Source of the DNA: Acidovorax delafieldii
GTDB taxonomy: Bacteria > Pseudomonadota > Gammaproteobacteria > Burkholderiales > Burkholderiaceae_C
NCBI GenBank assembly: GCA_002377855.1
Contig: DFQQ01000016.1
Coordinates: forward strand, 1-31,182
Length of the DNA stretch: 31,182 bases
Direction of reading: 5' to 3'
Shown here: one piece after another, positions 1-7,137 of the stretch
Layout: the number at the start of each line of letters is the position of its first letter
How positions within the stretch are numbered: position 1 is the first letter of the stretch
Program-made: the position numbers and the translations under genes
The notes under the pieces: generated by a model
The model's input: only the letters and a program-made list of their open reading frames with translations
What the model was told of the DNA's origin: nothing
The model's database searches: none

Positions 1-2
1 TG

Positions 3-1421
3 CGCGGCGTGCTGGAGCAGGCGGGCCAGTGGCAGGGCCTGCAGGCCGACCCGGCGGGCATGCGCGTGCTGGCCGCGCTGCGGCTGCAAGACGGGCAACA
101 GGCCGAGCTGGCCGCTTGGGGCGACAGCGCCGGGCGCCGCATGACGCTGGCCGAGTTCACCCGCTGGGTCAAAGACGTGCTGGAAGCCGGGCGCTATGTC
201 GCGTCACAGGCGGCCGGTGCGCCCGTGGTGGTACTGCCCATGCCCCAGCTGCTGGGCCGCCCGTTTGCTGCGGCCGTGCTGCCGGGCAGCGACGAAAAGC
301 GCCTGCAGCCCGCCCCTGAGCCCTCGGGCGACTGGTCGCAGGCCCAGCGCGATGCCTGGGGCCTGCCGACCCGCCAGTCGCTGGAAGCCGCCCAGCGCGC
401 TGCCTGGGCCAACGCCCTGCGCACCCCCGTGGTGGATGTGCTGTGGCGCACGAGCGATGAGGGCGGCGAGCCCTTGCTGGCCAGCGCGCTGGTGCTGGCC
501 TTGCAACTGGGCGGCGCTGCCACCGCAGGTGCCGATGTGCGCCCGCCGCGCGCGGTGCAGGCCACCCCCACGCTGCGGCCCCTGCCGGTGGGCCAGGCGC
601 TGCCGGTGCAGCAGCTGTCGTCCACCGCGTATTCCGACTTGCGCCACTGCCCCTACCGCTTTTTTGCCCAGCGCCAACTGGGCCTGCGCGAGGCCGACGA
701 GCTGGACGCCGAAGTGGACAAGCGCGACTTTGGCAACTGGCTGCATGCCGTGCTGCAGCACTTTCATGAAGACCTGCTGGCCCGCCCGACCGATGACGCG
801 CCCGAGCGCCGCTCCCGCATGGACGCTGCTGCCGAAGCCGTCACCCACCTGCAGCGCCTGCAAGAAGGCGAGTTTTTGCCTTTTGCCGCTGGCTGGGCGC
901 AGCTGCGCGACGGCTACCTGCACTGGCTGGCCGCGCATGAACAGCAGGGCGCTACCTTCCGCCAGGCCGAGGTCAAGGCCCGCCAGCCGCTGGGTGACCT
1001 AGAGCTGATCGGCACCCTCGACCGCATCGATGGCGTCTCGTCCACGGGCGAGCCCACGGTGCTGGTGATCGACTACAAGACCGAGAGCGACAGCGTCACC
1101 CGCCAGCGCATCAAGGCCGGGGCCGAAGACACGCAGCTGCCGTTCTATGCCGCCCTGCTGCACCACGACACCCTGCGCGCCGCCTACGTCAACGTGGGCG
1201 AGCGCGGCGAGACGCAACTGCACGAGCAGGACGAGGTGGTGCACCTGCGCGATGTGCTGATCGAAGGCATACAGCACGACATGGCCCGCATCGCCGCTGG
1301 GGCTCCGCTGCCCGCGCTGGGCGAGGGCTCGGTGTGCGAGTTCTGCGCCGTGCGGGGTCTGTGCCGCAAAGACATGTGGGCAGACACTGAACAAGCGCTG
1401 CCCGCGCAAGAAACGCCATGA
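3..1421 (+). CDS. AddB-like PD-(D/E)XK nuclease with Fe-S cluster, 5' truncated by window edge
   Basis: The visible part is the C-terminal ~470 residues of a recombination nuclease; the frame is open to the window edge, so the start lies outside. Near visible residues 335-358 are GTLDRIDG and VLVIDYKTE, the acid and DYK parts of the PD-(D/E)XK (RecB-type) active site. A Cys near residue 214 (HCPYRFF) and a C-x2-C-x5-C group near residues 443-452 (CEFCAVRGLC) match the four-cysteine iron-sulfur pattern of AddB-type nucleases. The stop overlaps the next gene's start by ATGA, so the two are translationally coupled. By analogy with AddAB the pair should resect double-strand breaks. The sequence shows the nuclease clearly; the AddB assignment rests on context and the cysteine pattern. 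Confidence 0.9.
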   Translation, partial: RGVLEQAGQWQGLQADPAGMRVLAALRLQDGQQAELAAWGDSAGRRMTLAEFTRWVKDVLEAGRYVASQAAGAPVVVLPMPQLLGRPFAAAVLPGSDEKRLQPAPEPSGDWSQAQRDAWGLPTRQSLEAAQRAAWANALRTPVVDVLWRTSDEGGEPLLASALVLALQLGGAATAGADVRPPRAVQATPTLRPLPVGQALPVQQLSSTAYSDLRHCPYRFFAQRQLGLREADELDAEVDKRDFGNWLHAVLQHFHEDLLARPTDDAPERRSRMDAAAEAVTHLQRLQEGEFLPFAAGWAQLRDGYLHWLAAHEQQGATFRQAEVKARQPLGDLELIGTLDRIDGVSSTGEPTVLVIDYKTESDSVTRQRIKAGAEDTQLPFYAALLHHDTLRAAYVNVGERGETQLHEQDEVVHLRDVLIEGIQHDMARIAAGAPLPALGEGSVCEFCAVRGLCRKDMWADTEQALPAQETP

Positions 1422-4400
1422 CCGCCAGCATTCCCCAGGCCAACCCGCCCATCCAGGCCGCCTACGAACACAACGGCCGCCCCGTCTCGCGAGAGGCCTT
1501 TTACGCCATCGCCTGCGACCCCGCCCGCAGCGTGGCGGTGGAGGCCTGCGCCGGTGCGGGCAAGACCTGGATGCTGGTTTCGCGCATGCTGCGCGCACTG
1601 CTCGACGGCTGTGCACCGCACGAAATTCTGGCCATCACCTTCACCAAAAAGGCGGCGGGCGAAATGCGCCAGCGCCTGCAGGAATGGCTGGAGCAGTTCA
1701 GCCACAAGCCGATCGATGAGCTGACTGCCGAGCTGATTGCAAGGGGAATCAGCCCCCAGGGCGCACTGGACAAGCGCGAGGCGCTACAAGATTTATACCG
1801 CCAGTTGCTCGAAGCAGGCCGCCCGCCGCAAATCCGCACGTTCCACAGCTGGTTTGCCGCGCTGCTGGGCACGGCCCCGCTGGCGCTGCTGCAGCAGCAA
1901 GGCCTGCCCGCGCACTTTGAGCTGCTGGAAGACGATGCCGAGGCCGTGCGCGAAGTCTGGCCACCGTTCTTGCAGACCGTGGCCGAGAGCGCCAGCCTGC
2001 GCGCCGACTACGAAGCCGTGGTGGCCCGCCATGGCCGCTCGCAAACGCACAAGGCCCTGGCAGCGGCGCTGGCCAAGCGGGTGGAGTTTGACCTGGCCGA
2101 CGCGGCGGGCGTGGTGGATGCGTCGGTGCCACCTTTTCACGAGGCATACCCCGATCTGGCCGCCTTTGCCGAGCCCGCCGAGGCTCTGCAGACCGAGGCC
2201 AGCCAGCAGCGCTGGCGCAGCCGTGCCAGCGCCTTGGGGGCCGAGTCCAACAAGACCCCGCAAAAGGCAGCGGACGCCATCATCGACGCGCTGGCCTGCC
2301 CCGACCTGAACCAGCGCCTGGACCAATTGCGCCGCGCCATGTTCGTGGCCAAGGAAGACCGCCTCTCCAAGAACCTGGAGAAATTTCCCGCCGCACAAGA
2401 GGCCGAGCCCGAGTTGCAGCGCCTGCTGATCGCCCGCCGCCAGCACGAGGCTTGGCAGCACCAGCAGCGCATGGCCCGGCTGGCGCGCTGCCTGATTGCG
2501 CAGTACGCCGCCGTCAAGCAGCAGCACGGCTGGGTGGACATGAATGATGTGGAGCGCACGGCCCTGGTCATGCTGGCCGACCCCATCCTCTCAGGCTGGG
2601 TGCAAGAGCGGCTGGACGCGCGCATCCGCCACCTGCTGGTCGATGAGTTTCAGGACACCAACCCGCTGCAGTGGCAGGCGCTGCACGCGTGGCTGTCGGG
2701 CTACGCCGGCTCGGGTGGCGGGTCTGCCGCGCCCAGCGTGTTCATCGTGGGCGACCCCAAGCAGAGCATCTACCGTTTTCGCCGCGCCGAGCCGCAGGTG
2801 TTCATCGCTGCGCAGGCCTTTGTGCGCGACGGGCTGGGCGGCGACCTTTTGAGCTGCGACCACACGCGCCGCAACGCGCAGGGCGTGATTGCCGCCGTCA
2901 ACGCTGTCATGGGCCAGGCCCAGGCGCAGCACGAGACCACAGGCTTCCGCGACCACACCACCGAATCGAAACACCCAGGCCAGTTGCTGCGCCTGCCCGC
3001 CATCACCGACGCGGACGACGACGGCCAAGGCGCAAGCCGCGACCCGCTGGCTTGGCGCGACAGCCTGACCGAACCCCGCCACGAAGCCGAAGAGACCCAG
3101 CGCATGCGCGAATGCACCCAGGCCGCCGCCTGGGTGGCTGCGCAGATCGCCAGCGGCACGCCGCCCAAAGAGGTGCTGGTGCTGGCCCGCAAGCGCGACC
3201 GCCTGGCCAGCATGCAAGACGCCCTGCGTGCCCTGCACCTGCCCTGCGTGCAGCCCGAAAAGTCCGACCTGTTCGACGCGCCCGAGGTGCAAGACATGGT
3301 GGCGCTGCTCGATGCGCTGGTCTCGCCCACGCACGACCTCTCTCTCGCTCGCGCGCTCAAGTCGCCGCTATTCAGCCTGGGTGACGACGCGCTGGTGGCC
3401 CTGGCCGTGCTGCGCCGCCAGCCTGAATATGCGGGCTGCAGTTGGTTTGATTTGCTATTAAAAAGTGAGCTGCTTGCGCATGATTTACATGCACTGGGGC
3501 CTGTTTTGCTTCAATACCAGGGCTGGGTGCAGCGCCTGCCACCACACGATGCCCTGCACGCCATTTATGAGCATGTCGACGTGCTGGCCCGCTTTGCCGC
3601 CGCCGCGCCCGCCACCCAGCGCCAGGCCGTGCAAGCCAACCTGCGCGCGCTGCTGGCGGCATCGCTGCAGCACGACGGGGGCCGTTACCTCACGCCCTAC
3701 GCCTTTGTGCGGGCCATGAAGAAGGGGGGAGTGCGCGCCCCCGGCCGGGCCGATGCGCAGGCCATCCGCCTGCTGACGGTGCACGGTGCCAAGGGGCTCG
3801 AGGCCGACTGCGTGCTGCTGCTGGACACCGACACCCGCCCGCAGAAGGCCGAAACCATGGGCGTGCTGGTGGACTGGCCGGGCGAGCAGCCCGTGCCCTC
3901 GGCCTTCATCTTTCTGGCCAGCGAATCGAGCCCGCCCCCCAGCGCCGAGGCCACCCTGGCCGCAGAGCAGCAGGCCCGCAGCCGCGAAGAGCTGAACATG
4001 CTGTACGTGGCCATGACGCGCGCCAAGCACTGCCTGGCGCTGTCGTCGGTGCAGCCCAGCAATTCAGCGCCGGGCAGTTGGTGGAACCGGCTGGCGCCGC
4101 TGGTGACGGAGGTGCAGCTGCCTGCAGCCGGCACCCCGGCGCAGGGCGTGGATGCCGCCGCGCCCGCGCAGACCTTCACCATCGCCAGCCTGCCAGAGCT
4201 GCCCGAAGCCCTGCAAAGCGCCCGTGTGGAAACGGCAGCCGCAGGCCTGGGCGACGGTGCCCTTGTGGCCATGCCGGGCGATGGCGACTCTACCCCGCTG
4301 TCGCGCCAGGGCGACGCCATGCACCAGCTGCTGGAGCAAGCCGGCGTGGCCGGTGCCCCGCTGGCCGACCTGCGCGCCCACGGCTGGCCCGACGCCCGCA

Positions 4401-4987
4401 TTGCCCGTTTGGTCATTGACCACAACATTGCACCTGCTGCCGCCCAGCAGGCCGCCCGCATGGCGCAGGCCATCTTGGCGGGCGAGGGCGCCTGGGCTTG
4501 GGACCCTGCGCTGGTGCAAACCGCCATCAACGAGGCCCCGCTGCACTACCAGGGCCAAAGCCTGCGTATCGACCGGCTGGTGCAGCGCCGCGCTGCGCAC
4601 GCGGGTGACGCCGCTGCGGGCTGGTGGGTGCTGGACTACAAAAGCGCCACCCAGCCGCAGCGCCAAATGGGCCTGGTGGCGCAACTGCAGCGCTACCGCG
4701 AAGCCGTGGCCGCGCTGATGCCGGGCGACGTGGTGCATGCCGCCTTTTTGACGGGCGACGGGCGGATGGTGATGGTGGATGGCGCCGCCGTATCGGGTGC
4801 TGCACCGGGTGCTGCATCCGCCGCCGCTGCTCCCACTGCGGTGGCCCCGGCCTTGGGGCATACTCCCGCCCCCGGCGCTGCTGCGGTGGATGGGGCTGCG
4901 CAGGCCGCAGCGCCAGCCGCTGCCAGCCCCCGTGCGGCCAAAGCCGCACCACCGGCGCCAGACTCCAAGCAGGGTTCCCTGTTCTGA
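1418..4987 (+). CDS. AddA-like UvrD-family helicase-nuclease (1189 aa)
   Basis: Superfamily 1A DNA helicase fused to a C-terminal nuclease, presumably partner of the upstream AddB-like protein in double-strand-break end processing. Visible motifs are Walker A CAGAGKT (residues 44-50), VDEFQDTN (~408), GDPKQSIYRFRR (~443), TVHGAKGLEAD (~786), LYVAMTRAKH (~861) and a RecB-type VLDYKSAT nuclease motif (~1071). After ~1122 the protein becomes an Ala/Pro-rich, probably disordered tail ending in QGSLF, which resembles the QL(S/D)LF beta-clamp-binding motif. The ATG at 1418 overlaps the preceding stop (ATGA). The gene contains one clear interspersed repeat copy (3453-3510) and one degenerate candidate (1746-1799), both read through in frame, with locally lower GC. 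Helicase identity is certain; the exact name (AddA versus another RecB-like family) is not. Confidence 0.93.
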   Translation: MTASIPQANPPIQAAYEHNGRPVSREAFYAIACDPARSVAVEACAGAGKTWMLVSRMLRALLDGCAPHEILAITFTKKAAGEMRQRLQEWLEQFSHKPIDELTAELIARGISPQGALDKREALQDLYRQLLEAGRPPQIRTFHSWFAALLGTAPLALLQQQGLPAHFELLEDDAEAVREVWPPFLQTVAESASLRADYEAVVARHGRSQTHKALAAALAKRVEFDLADAAGVVDASVPPFHEAYPDLAAFAEPAEALQTEASQQRWRSRASALGAESNKTPQKAADAIIDALACPDLNQRLDQLRRAMFVAKEDRLSKNLEKFPAAQEAEPELQRLLIARRQHEAWQHQQRMARLARCLIAQYAAVKQQHGWVDMNDVERTALVMLADPILSGWVQERLDARIRHLLVDEFQDTNPLQWQALHAWLSGYAGSGGGSAAPSVFIVGDPKQSIYRFRRAEPQVFIAAQAFVRDGLGGDLLSCDHTRRNAQGVIAAVNAVMGQAQAQHETTGFRDHTTESKHPGQLLRLPAITDADDDGQGASRDPLAWRDSLTEPRHEAEETQRMRECTQAAAWVAAQIASGTPPKEVLVLARKRDRLASMQDALRALHLPCVQPEKSDLFDAPEVQDMVALLDALVSPTHDLSLARALKSPLFSLGDDALVALAVLRRQPEYAGCSWFDLLLKSELLAHDLHALGPVLLQYQGWVQRLPPHDALHAIYEHVDVLARFAAAAPATQRQAVQANLRALLAASLQHDGGRYLTPYAFVRAMKKGGVRAPGRADAQAIRLLTVHGAKGLEADCVLLLDTDTRPQKAETMGVLVDWPGEQPVPSAFIFLASESSPPPSAEATLAAEQQARSREELNMLYVAMTRAKHCLALSSVQPSNSAPGSWWNRLAPLVTEVQLPAAGTPAQGVDAAAPAQTFTIASLPELPEALQSARVETAAAGLGDGALVAMPGDGDSTPLSRQGDAMHQLLEQAGVAGAPLADLRAHGWPDARIARLVIDHNIAPAAAQQAARMAQAILAGEGAWAWDPALVQTAINEAPLHYQGQSLRIDRLVQRRAAHAGDAAAGWWVLDYKSATQPQRQMGLVAQLQRYREAVAALMPGDVVHAAFLTGDGRMVMVDGAAVSGAAPGAASAAAAPTAVAPALGHTPAPGAAAVDGAAQAAAPAAASPRAAKAAPPAPDSKQGSLF
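1746..1799 (-). repeat. Candidate degenerate copy (G) of the interspersed hairpin repeat, inside the AddA-like gene
   Basis: Ungapped alignment to the copy at 20996-21054, in the same orientation, keeps AAT..GCC.C.AG.GC, then TGGA.AAGCGCGAG, GCTA and A.ATT.ATA: roughly 33 of 52 positions by eye. It lies in frame in the helicase gene. The match is weaker than for the other copies and chance or native coding sequence remains possible. Confidence 0.4.
3453..3510 (+). repeat. Interspersed hairpin repeat copy A, in frame inside the AddA-like gene
   Basis: An A/T-rich island in a GC-rich gene. It shares AGCTGCT.GCGC, the hairpin arms (GCGCAT...ATGCAC, with a paired change relative to GCGCTT...AAGCGC elsewhere) and the GGGGCC edge with the copy at 20996-21054 over about 57 aligned bases. 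It is translated as a Leu-rich stretch around KSELLAHDLHALGP without disturbing the frame. Confidence 0.8.
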
Positions 4988-5035
4988 TCCGCGCTTTCTC
5001 TTGCCGCCCTTTCGCCATTGACCCAAAGGCCTCCC

Positions 5036-6460
5036 GTGTCCCAAGCCCCATCCTCTGCCCCGTCCGCCTCTTCTGCCACTCCCGCCGTTGCTGCCCTGTC
5101 TTGCGAAGTCGCCATCATCGGCGGTGGCCCGGCCGGCCTGATGGCGGCCGAGGTGCTGGCCCAGGCCGGGGTGGCGGCGCACCTGTTCGACGCCATGCCC
5201 TCGGTAGGCCGCAAGTTTTTGCTGGCGGGCAAGGGCGGGCTCAACCTCACGCATTCCGAGCCGCACGAGCCCTTTGCCAGCCGCTACGCAGCACGCCAGC
5301 CGCAGATCGAGCCTCTGCTGCGCACCTTTGGTGGCCCTGAGGTGCGCGCCTGGGCGCAAGGCCTGGGCGTGGAGACGTTCGTGGGCACCTCGGGCCGCGT
5401 TTTCCCGGCTGACATGAAGGCCGCCCCCTTGCTGCGCGCCTGGCTGCACCGGCTGCGTGGGCAGGGCGTGCAGCTGCACATGCGCCACCGCTGGCTGGGC
5501 TGGGCCGACGACCACGCCGCCGCGCAGCCCGTGCAGCAAGCGCTCGATTTCACGCCGTCGTCCGCGCATGTCCTGCGCTTTGCCACCCCCGCTGGCGAGT
5601 GCCTTGTGACCTGCCGCGCCGTGGTGCTGGCCCTGGGCGGTGGCAGCTGGGCACGTTTGGGGTCTGACGGTGCCTGGGTGCCCCTGCTGGCCGAACGCGG
5701 CGTGACCGTGGCCCCTCTGCGCCCGTCCAACTGCGGCTTTGACGTGGCGGGCATGCAGGCCCCGGTGGGCGAAACCCGGCGCGCCTTTTTGCAAGAGCTG
5801 CTGGGCCGCACCCCCGCGGTGCCCGTGGGCTGGACGCCGCACTTTGTCGAGCGCTTTGCCGGCCAGCCGTTCAAGTCGGTGGCGCTGGGCTTTACCAGCA
5901 GCGCCGGCCAGCACTTTCAGCGCCGAGGCGAGTTTGTGGCCACAGCCACCGGCGTGGAAGGCAGCCTGGTGTACGCCGTGTCGCACCTGTTACGCGATGA
6001 GATCGAAGCCCACGGCCACGCCACCTTCCACCTCGACCTGCTGCCCGACCATGCGCCTGAGCGCGTGTTGGTCGAGGTGCGCCACCCGCGCGGCTCGCGC
6101 TCGCTGTCCAGCCACCTCAAAAGCCGTCTGGGGCTCGACGGCATCAAGGCGGGCGTGCTGTACGAACACCTGGGCAAAGACGGCATGAACGACCCCGTGG
6201 CCCTGGCCCACGCCATCAAGGCGCTGCCCATCACCGTGGTGGCCACCCGGCCCATCGACGAGGCCATCAGCACCGCCGGGGGCGTGACCTTTGAGGCGCT
6301 GGATGGACACCTCATGGCCCAGGCCGCGCCCGGCGTGTTTTGCGCGGGCGAGATGCTGGACTGGGAAGCGCCCACGGGCGGTTATCTGCTCACCGCCTGC
6401 CTGGCCAGCGGCGTGCGGGCGGGGCAGGGGGTGTTGGTACTTTTGGGGCGCAGCGCCTGA
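5036..6460 (+). CDS. FAD-dependent oxidoreductase of the HI0933/YhiN (BaiN-like, TIGR03862-type) family
   Basis: A Rossmann-type FAD-binding flavoprotein; the physiological substrate of most members is unknown. The N-terminal dinucleotide motif is IIGGGPAGLMAAE, followed by the family signatures GKGGLNLTHSE, ALGGGSWARLGSDG, a late STAGGVTFEAL and a C-terminal GEMLDWEAPTGGYLL that closes the FAD site. I chose the GTG at 5036 (474 aa) because AAAGG stands six bases upstream. A TTG at 5018 would add six residues with no visible ribosome-binding site. The first ~25 residues are Ser/Ala/Pro-rich. It starts 48 bases after the helicase gene and may be read from the same transcript. Its last codons and its TGA lie inside interspersed repeat copy B, so the C-terminus appears to be recast by the repeat. 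Confidence 0.88.
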   Translation: MSQAPSSAPSASSATPAVAALSCEVAIIGGGPAGLMAAEVLAQAGVAAHLFDAMPSVGRKFLLAGKGGLNLTHSEPHEPFASRYAARQPQIEPLLRTFGGPEVRAWAQGLGVETFVGTSGRVFPADMKAAPLLRAWLHRLRGQGVQLHMRHRWLGWADDHAAAQPVQQALDFTPSSAHVLRFATPAGECLVTCRAVVLALGGGSWARLGSDGAWVPLLAERGVTVAPLRPSNCGFDVAGMQAPVGETRRAFLQELLGRTPAVPVGWTPHFVERFAGQPFKSVALGFTSSAGQHFQRRGEFVATATGVEGSLVYAVSHLLRDEIEAHGHATFHLDLLPDHAPERVLVEVRHPRGSRSLSSHLKSRLGLDGIKAGVLYEHLGKDGMNDPVALAHAIKALPITVVATRPIDEAISTAGGVTFEALDGHLMAQAAPGVFCAGEMLDWEAPTGGYLLTACLASGVRAGQGVLVLLGRSA

Positions 6461-6497
6461 TTTGTATGCGCTAGCTGCTATTTATTTGATAGCTGTT
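6440..6497 (-). repeat. Interspersed hairpin repeat copy B, spanning the flavoprotein stop codon
   Basis: Read in the same orientation as the 20996 copy, it aligns over ~58 bases without gaps: TTTTGGGGCGCAGCGC against the GGCCTCTAGCGC edge, then GCGC, GCTATT and TTGATAG at the other edge. The flavoprotein TGA (6458-6460) is within it. The TTGATA at 6486-6491, 18 bases before TATCGT (6510-6515), also makes a plausible sigma-70 promoter reading rightwards. Confidence 0.75.
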
Positions 6498-6572
6498 GCG
6501 TCGCCCGTGTATCGTTTGCGTGTTGTCTGTGCTGGCGGGTAAGCGCGGGGTACGCGGGCGGTAGTGCCCGCC

Positions 6573-6603
6573 ACCGCTGCCCCCTCGGCACCGGTCTTTT
6601 TTT
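6573..6603 (+). terminator. Terminator-like hairpin with T7 tract directly in front of the small coiled-coil gene
   Basis: ACCG-c-TGCC pairs with GGCA-c-CGGT (a symmetric 1x1 internal loop; five-base loop), followed by CTTTTTTT ending at 6603. A second hairpin, GCGGGC/GCCCGC (6554-6559/6566-6571), precedes it. It can terminate the flavoprotein transcript, but the T-tract ends only 15 bases before the next ATG, so it may also attenuate that gene. Confidence 0.6.
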
Positions 6604-6618
6604 GTGGAGGATTTTTGT

Positions 6619-6804
6619 ATGAGCCCATCCAACGCCTCAGCCATTTCTGGCATGAAGGCCCAGATCGCTGAGCTGCAAGAGCAAATCCGCACCCACGAGG
6701 CGGCCATTGCCGACTTGCGCCAAAAAGAGACCGAGCTGAACACCATCGTCTCCACCCTGGAGGAGATGGAAAAATTCATGCGCGAATCTGGCGTAGGACG
6801 CTGA
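6619..6804 (+). CDS. Small coiled-coil protein of unknown function (61 aa)
   Basis: I do not recognise a named family. The ATG at 6619 has a strong GGAGG at 6606-6610, eight bases upstream, which decides against the in-frame GTG at 6604. After a short Ser/Ala-rich start, nearly the whole protein (about residues 12-55) shows heptad-like spacing of Ile/Leu/Val with Glu, Gln, Lys and Arg between, typical of one long amphipathic helix or coiled coil. There is no signal peptide, membrane segment or cysteine, so it is probably cytosolic and oligomeric. It follows a terminator-like hairpin and is followed on the opposite strand by the SRP RNA gene, so it appears to be a single-gene unit. Good codon use and a strong ribosome-binding site make it credible as a gene. 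Confidence 0.75.
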   Translation: MSPSNASAISGMKAQIAELQEQIRTHEAAIADLRQKETELNTIVSTLEEMEKFMRESGVGR

Positions 6805-6945
6805 GCCGCACGCCACATGCAGCCAGCGGCATAGCGCTGCAAGGCCAGACTGCAATCAAAACGGGGAAGTGGTGGCACCCACCGTGCGCGTGCTGGCGCG
6901 GGGTGCAATGCGCATGGCTTGCATGGCATTGAAAGAAGAAGTTGA

Positions 6946-7037
6946 CGAGCCTTACCCCCGGCACTGACTCTACAGTTAGGGCTGCTTGGTTCCCCACCTG
7001 ACCCGGTTGGCTGCTTTGCCATGCGGGGAGGCCCGTC
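6946..7037 (-). ncRNA. ffs: Signal recognition particle 4.5S RNA (bacterial small SRP RNA)
   Basis: On the minus strand the segment around 6979-7003 reads GGGTCAGGTGGGGAACC then AAGCAGCC. This is the SRP apical hairpin: the Ffh-binding internal loop (GTCAGG / AGCAG) capped by a GGAA tetraloop closed by G-C pairs. The outer arms close the molecule: GGGCCT (7034-7029) pairs with AGGCTC (6952-6947, one G-U), and CCCC next to it pairs with GGGG. It recruits Ffh for co-translational membrane targeting. The ends are approximate, set from the pairing and the promoter. A poly-pyrimidine run (CTTCTTCTTT) follows on the minus strand. It is divergent from dnaX; the rest of the 333-base gap between the coiled-coil gene and dnaX shows nothing else I can name. 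Confidence 0.9.
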
Positions 7038-7044
7038 ACCGGCG

Positions 7045-7050
7045 ATTGTA
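7045..7050 (-). promoter_or_regulatory. Likely -10 box of the SRP RNA gene
   Basis: TACAAT on the minus strand, ending eight bases before the proposed RNA 5' end near 7037. The -35 region 16-17 bases further upstream (CTGAAG-like) is weak. The placement independently supports the RNA call. Confidence 0.5.
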
Positions 7051-7137
7051 CTGCGGTTGTTAAGCACTTCAGGACTGGCAGGGATTTGTGCGGCAGGCCA
7101 AAAGGCGCATATCTGCCCAGCCCGTAGAATCCCGCCC

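Noticed and set aside
4064..5986. 640-codon open frame on the minus strand across the helicase and flavoprotein genes
   Set aside because: Composition is Gly/His/Arg/Gln-rich with no domain pattern, and it crosses two clear genes on the other strand; a GC-content artefact.
7021..7137. Upstream extension of DnaX to 7021
   Set aside because: The extra 39 residues are encoded by the SRP RNA and its promoter, and the DnaX family starts at MSYLVLARKYRP.
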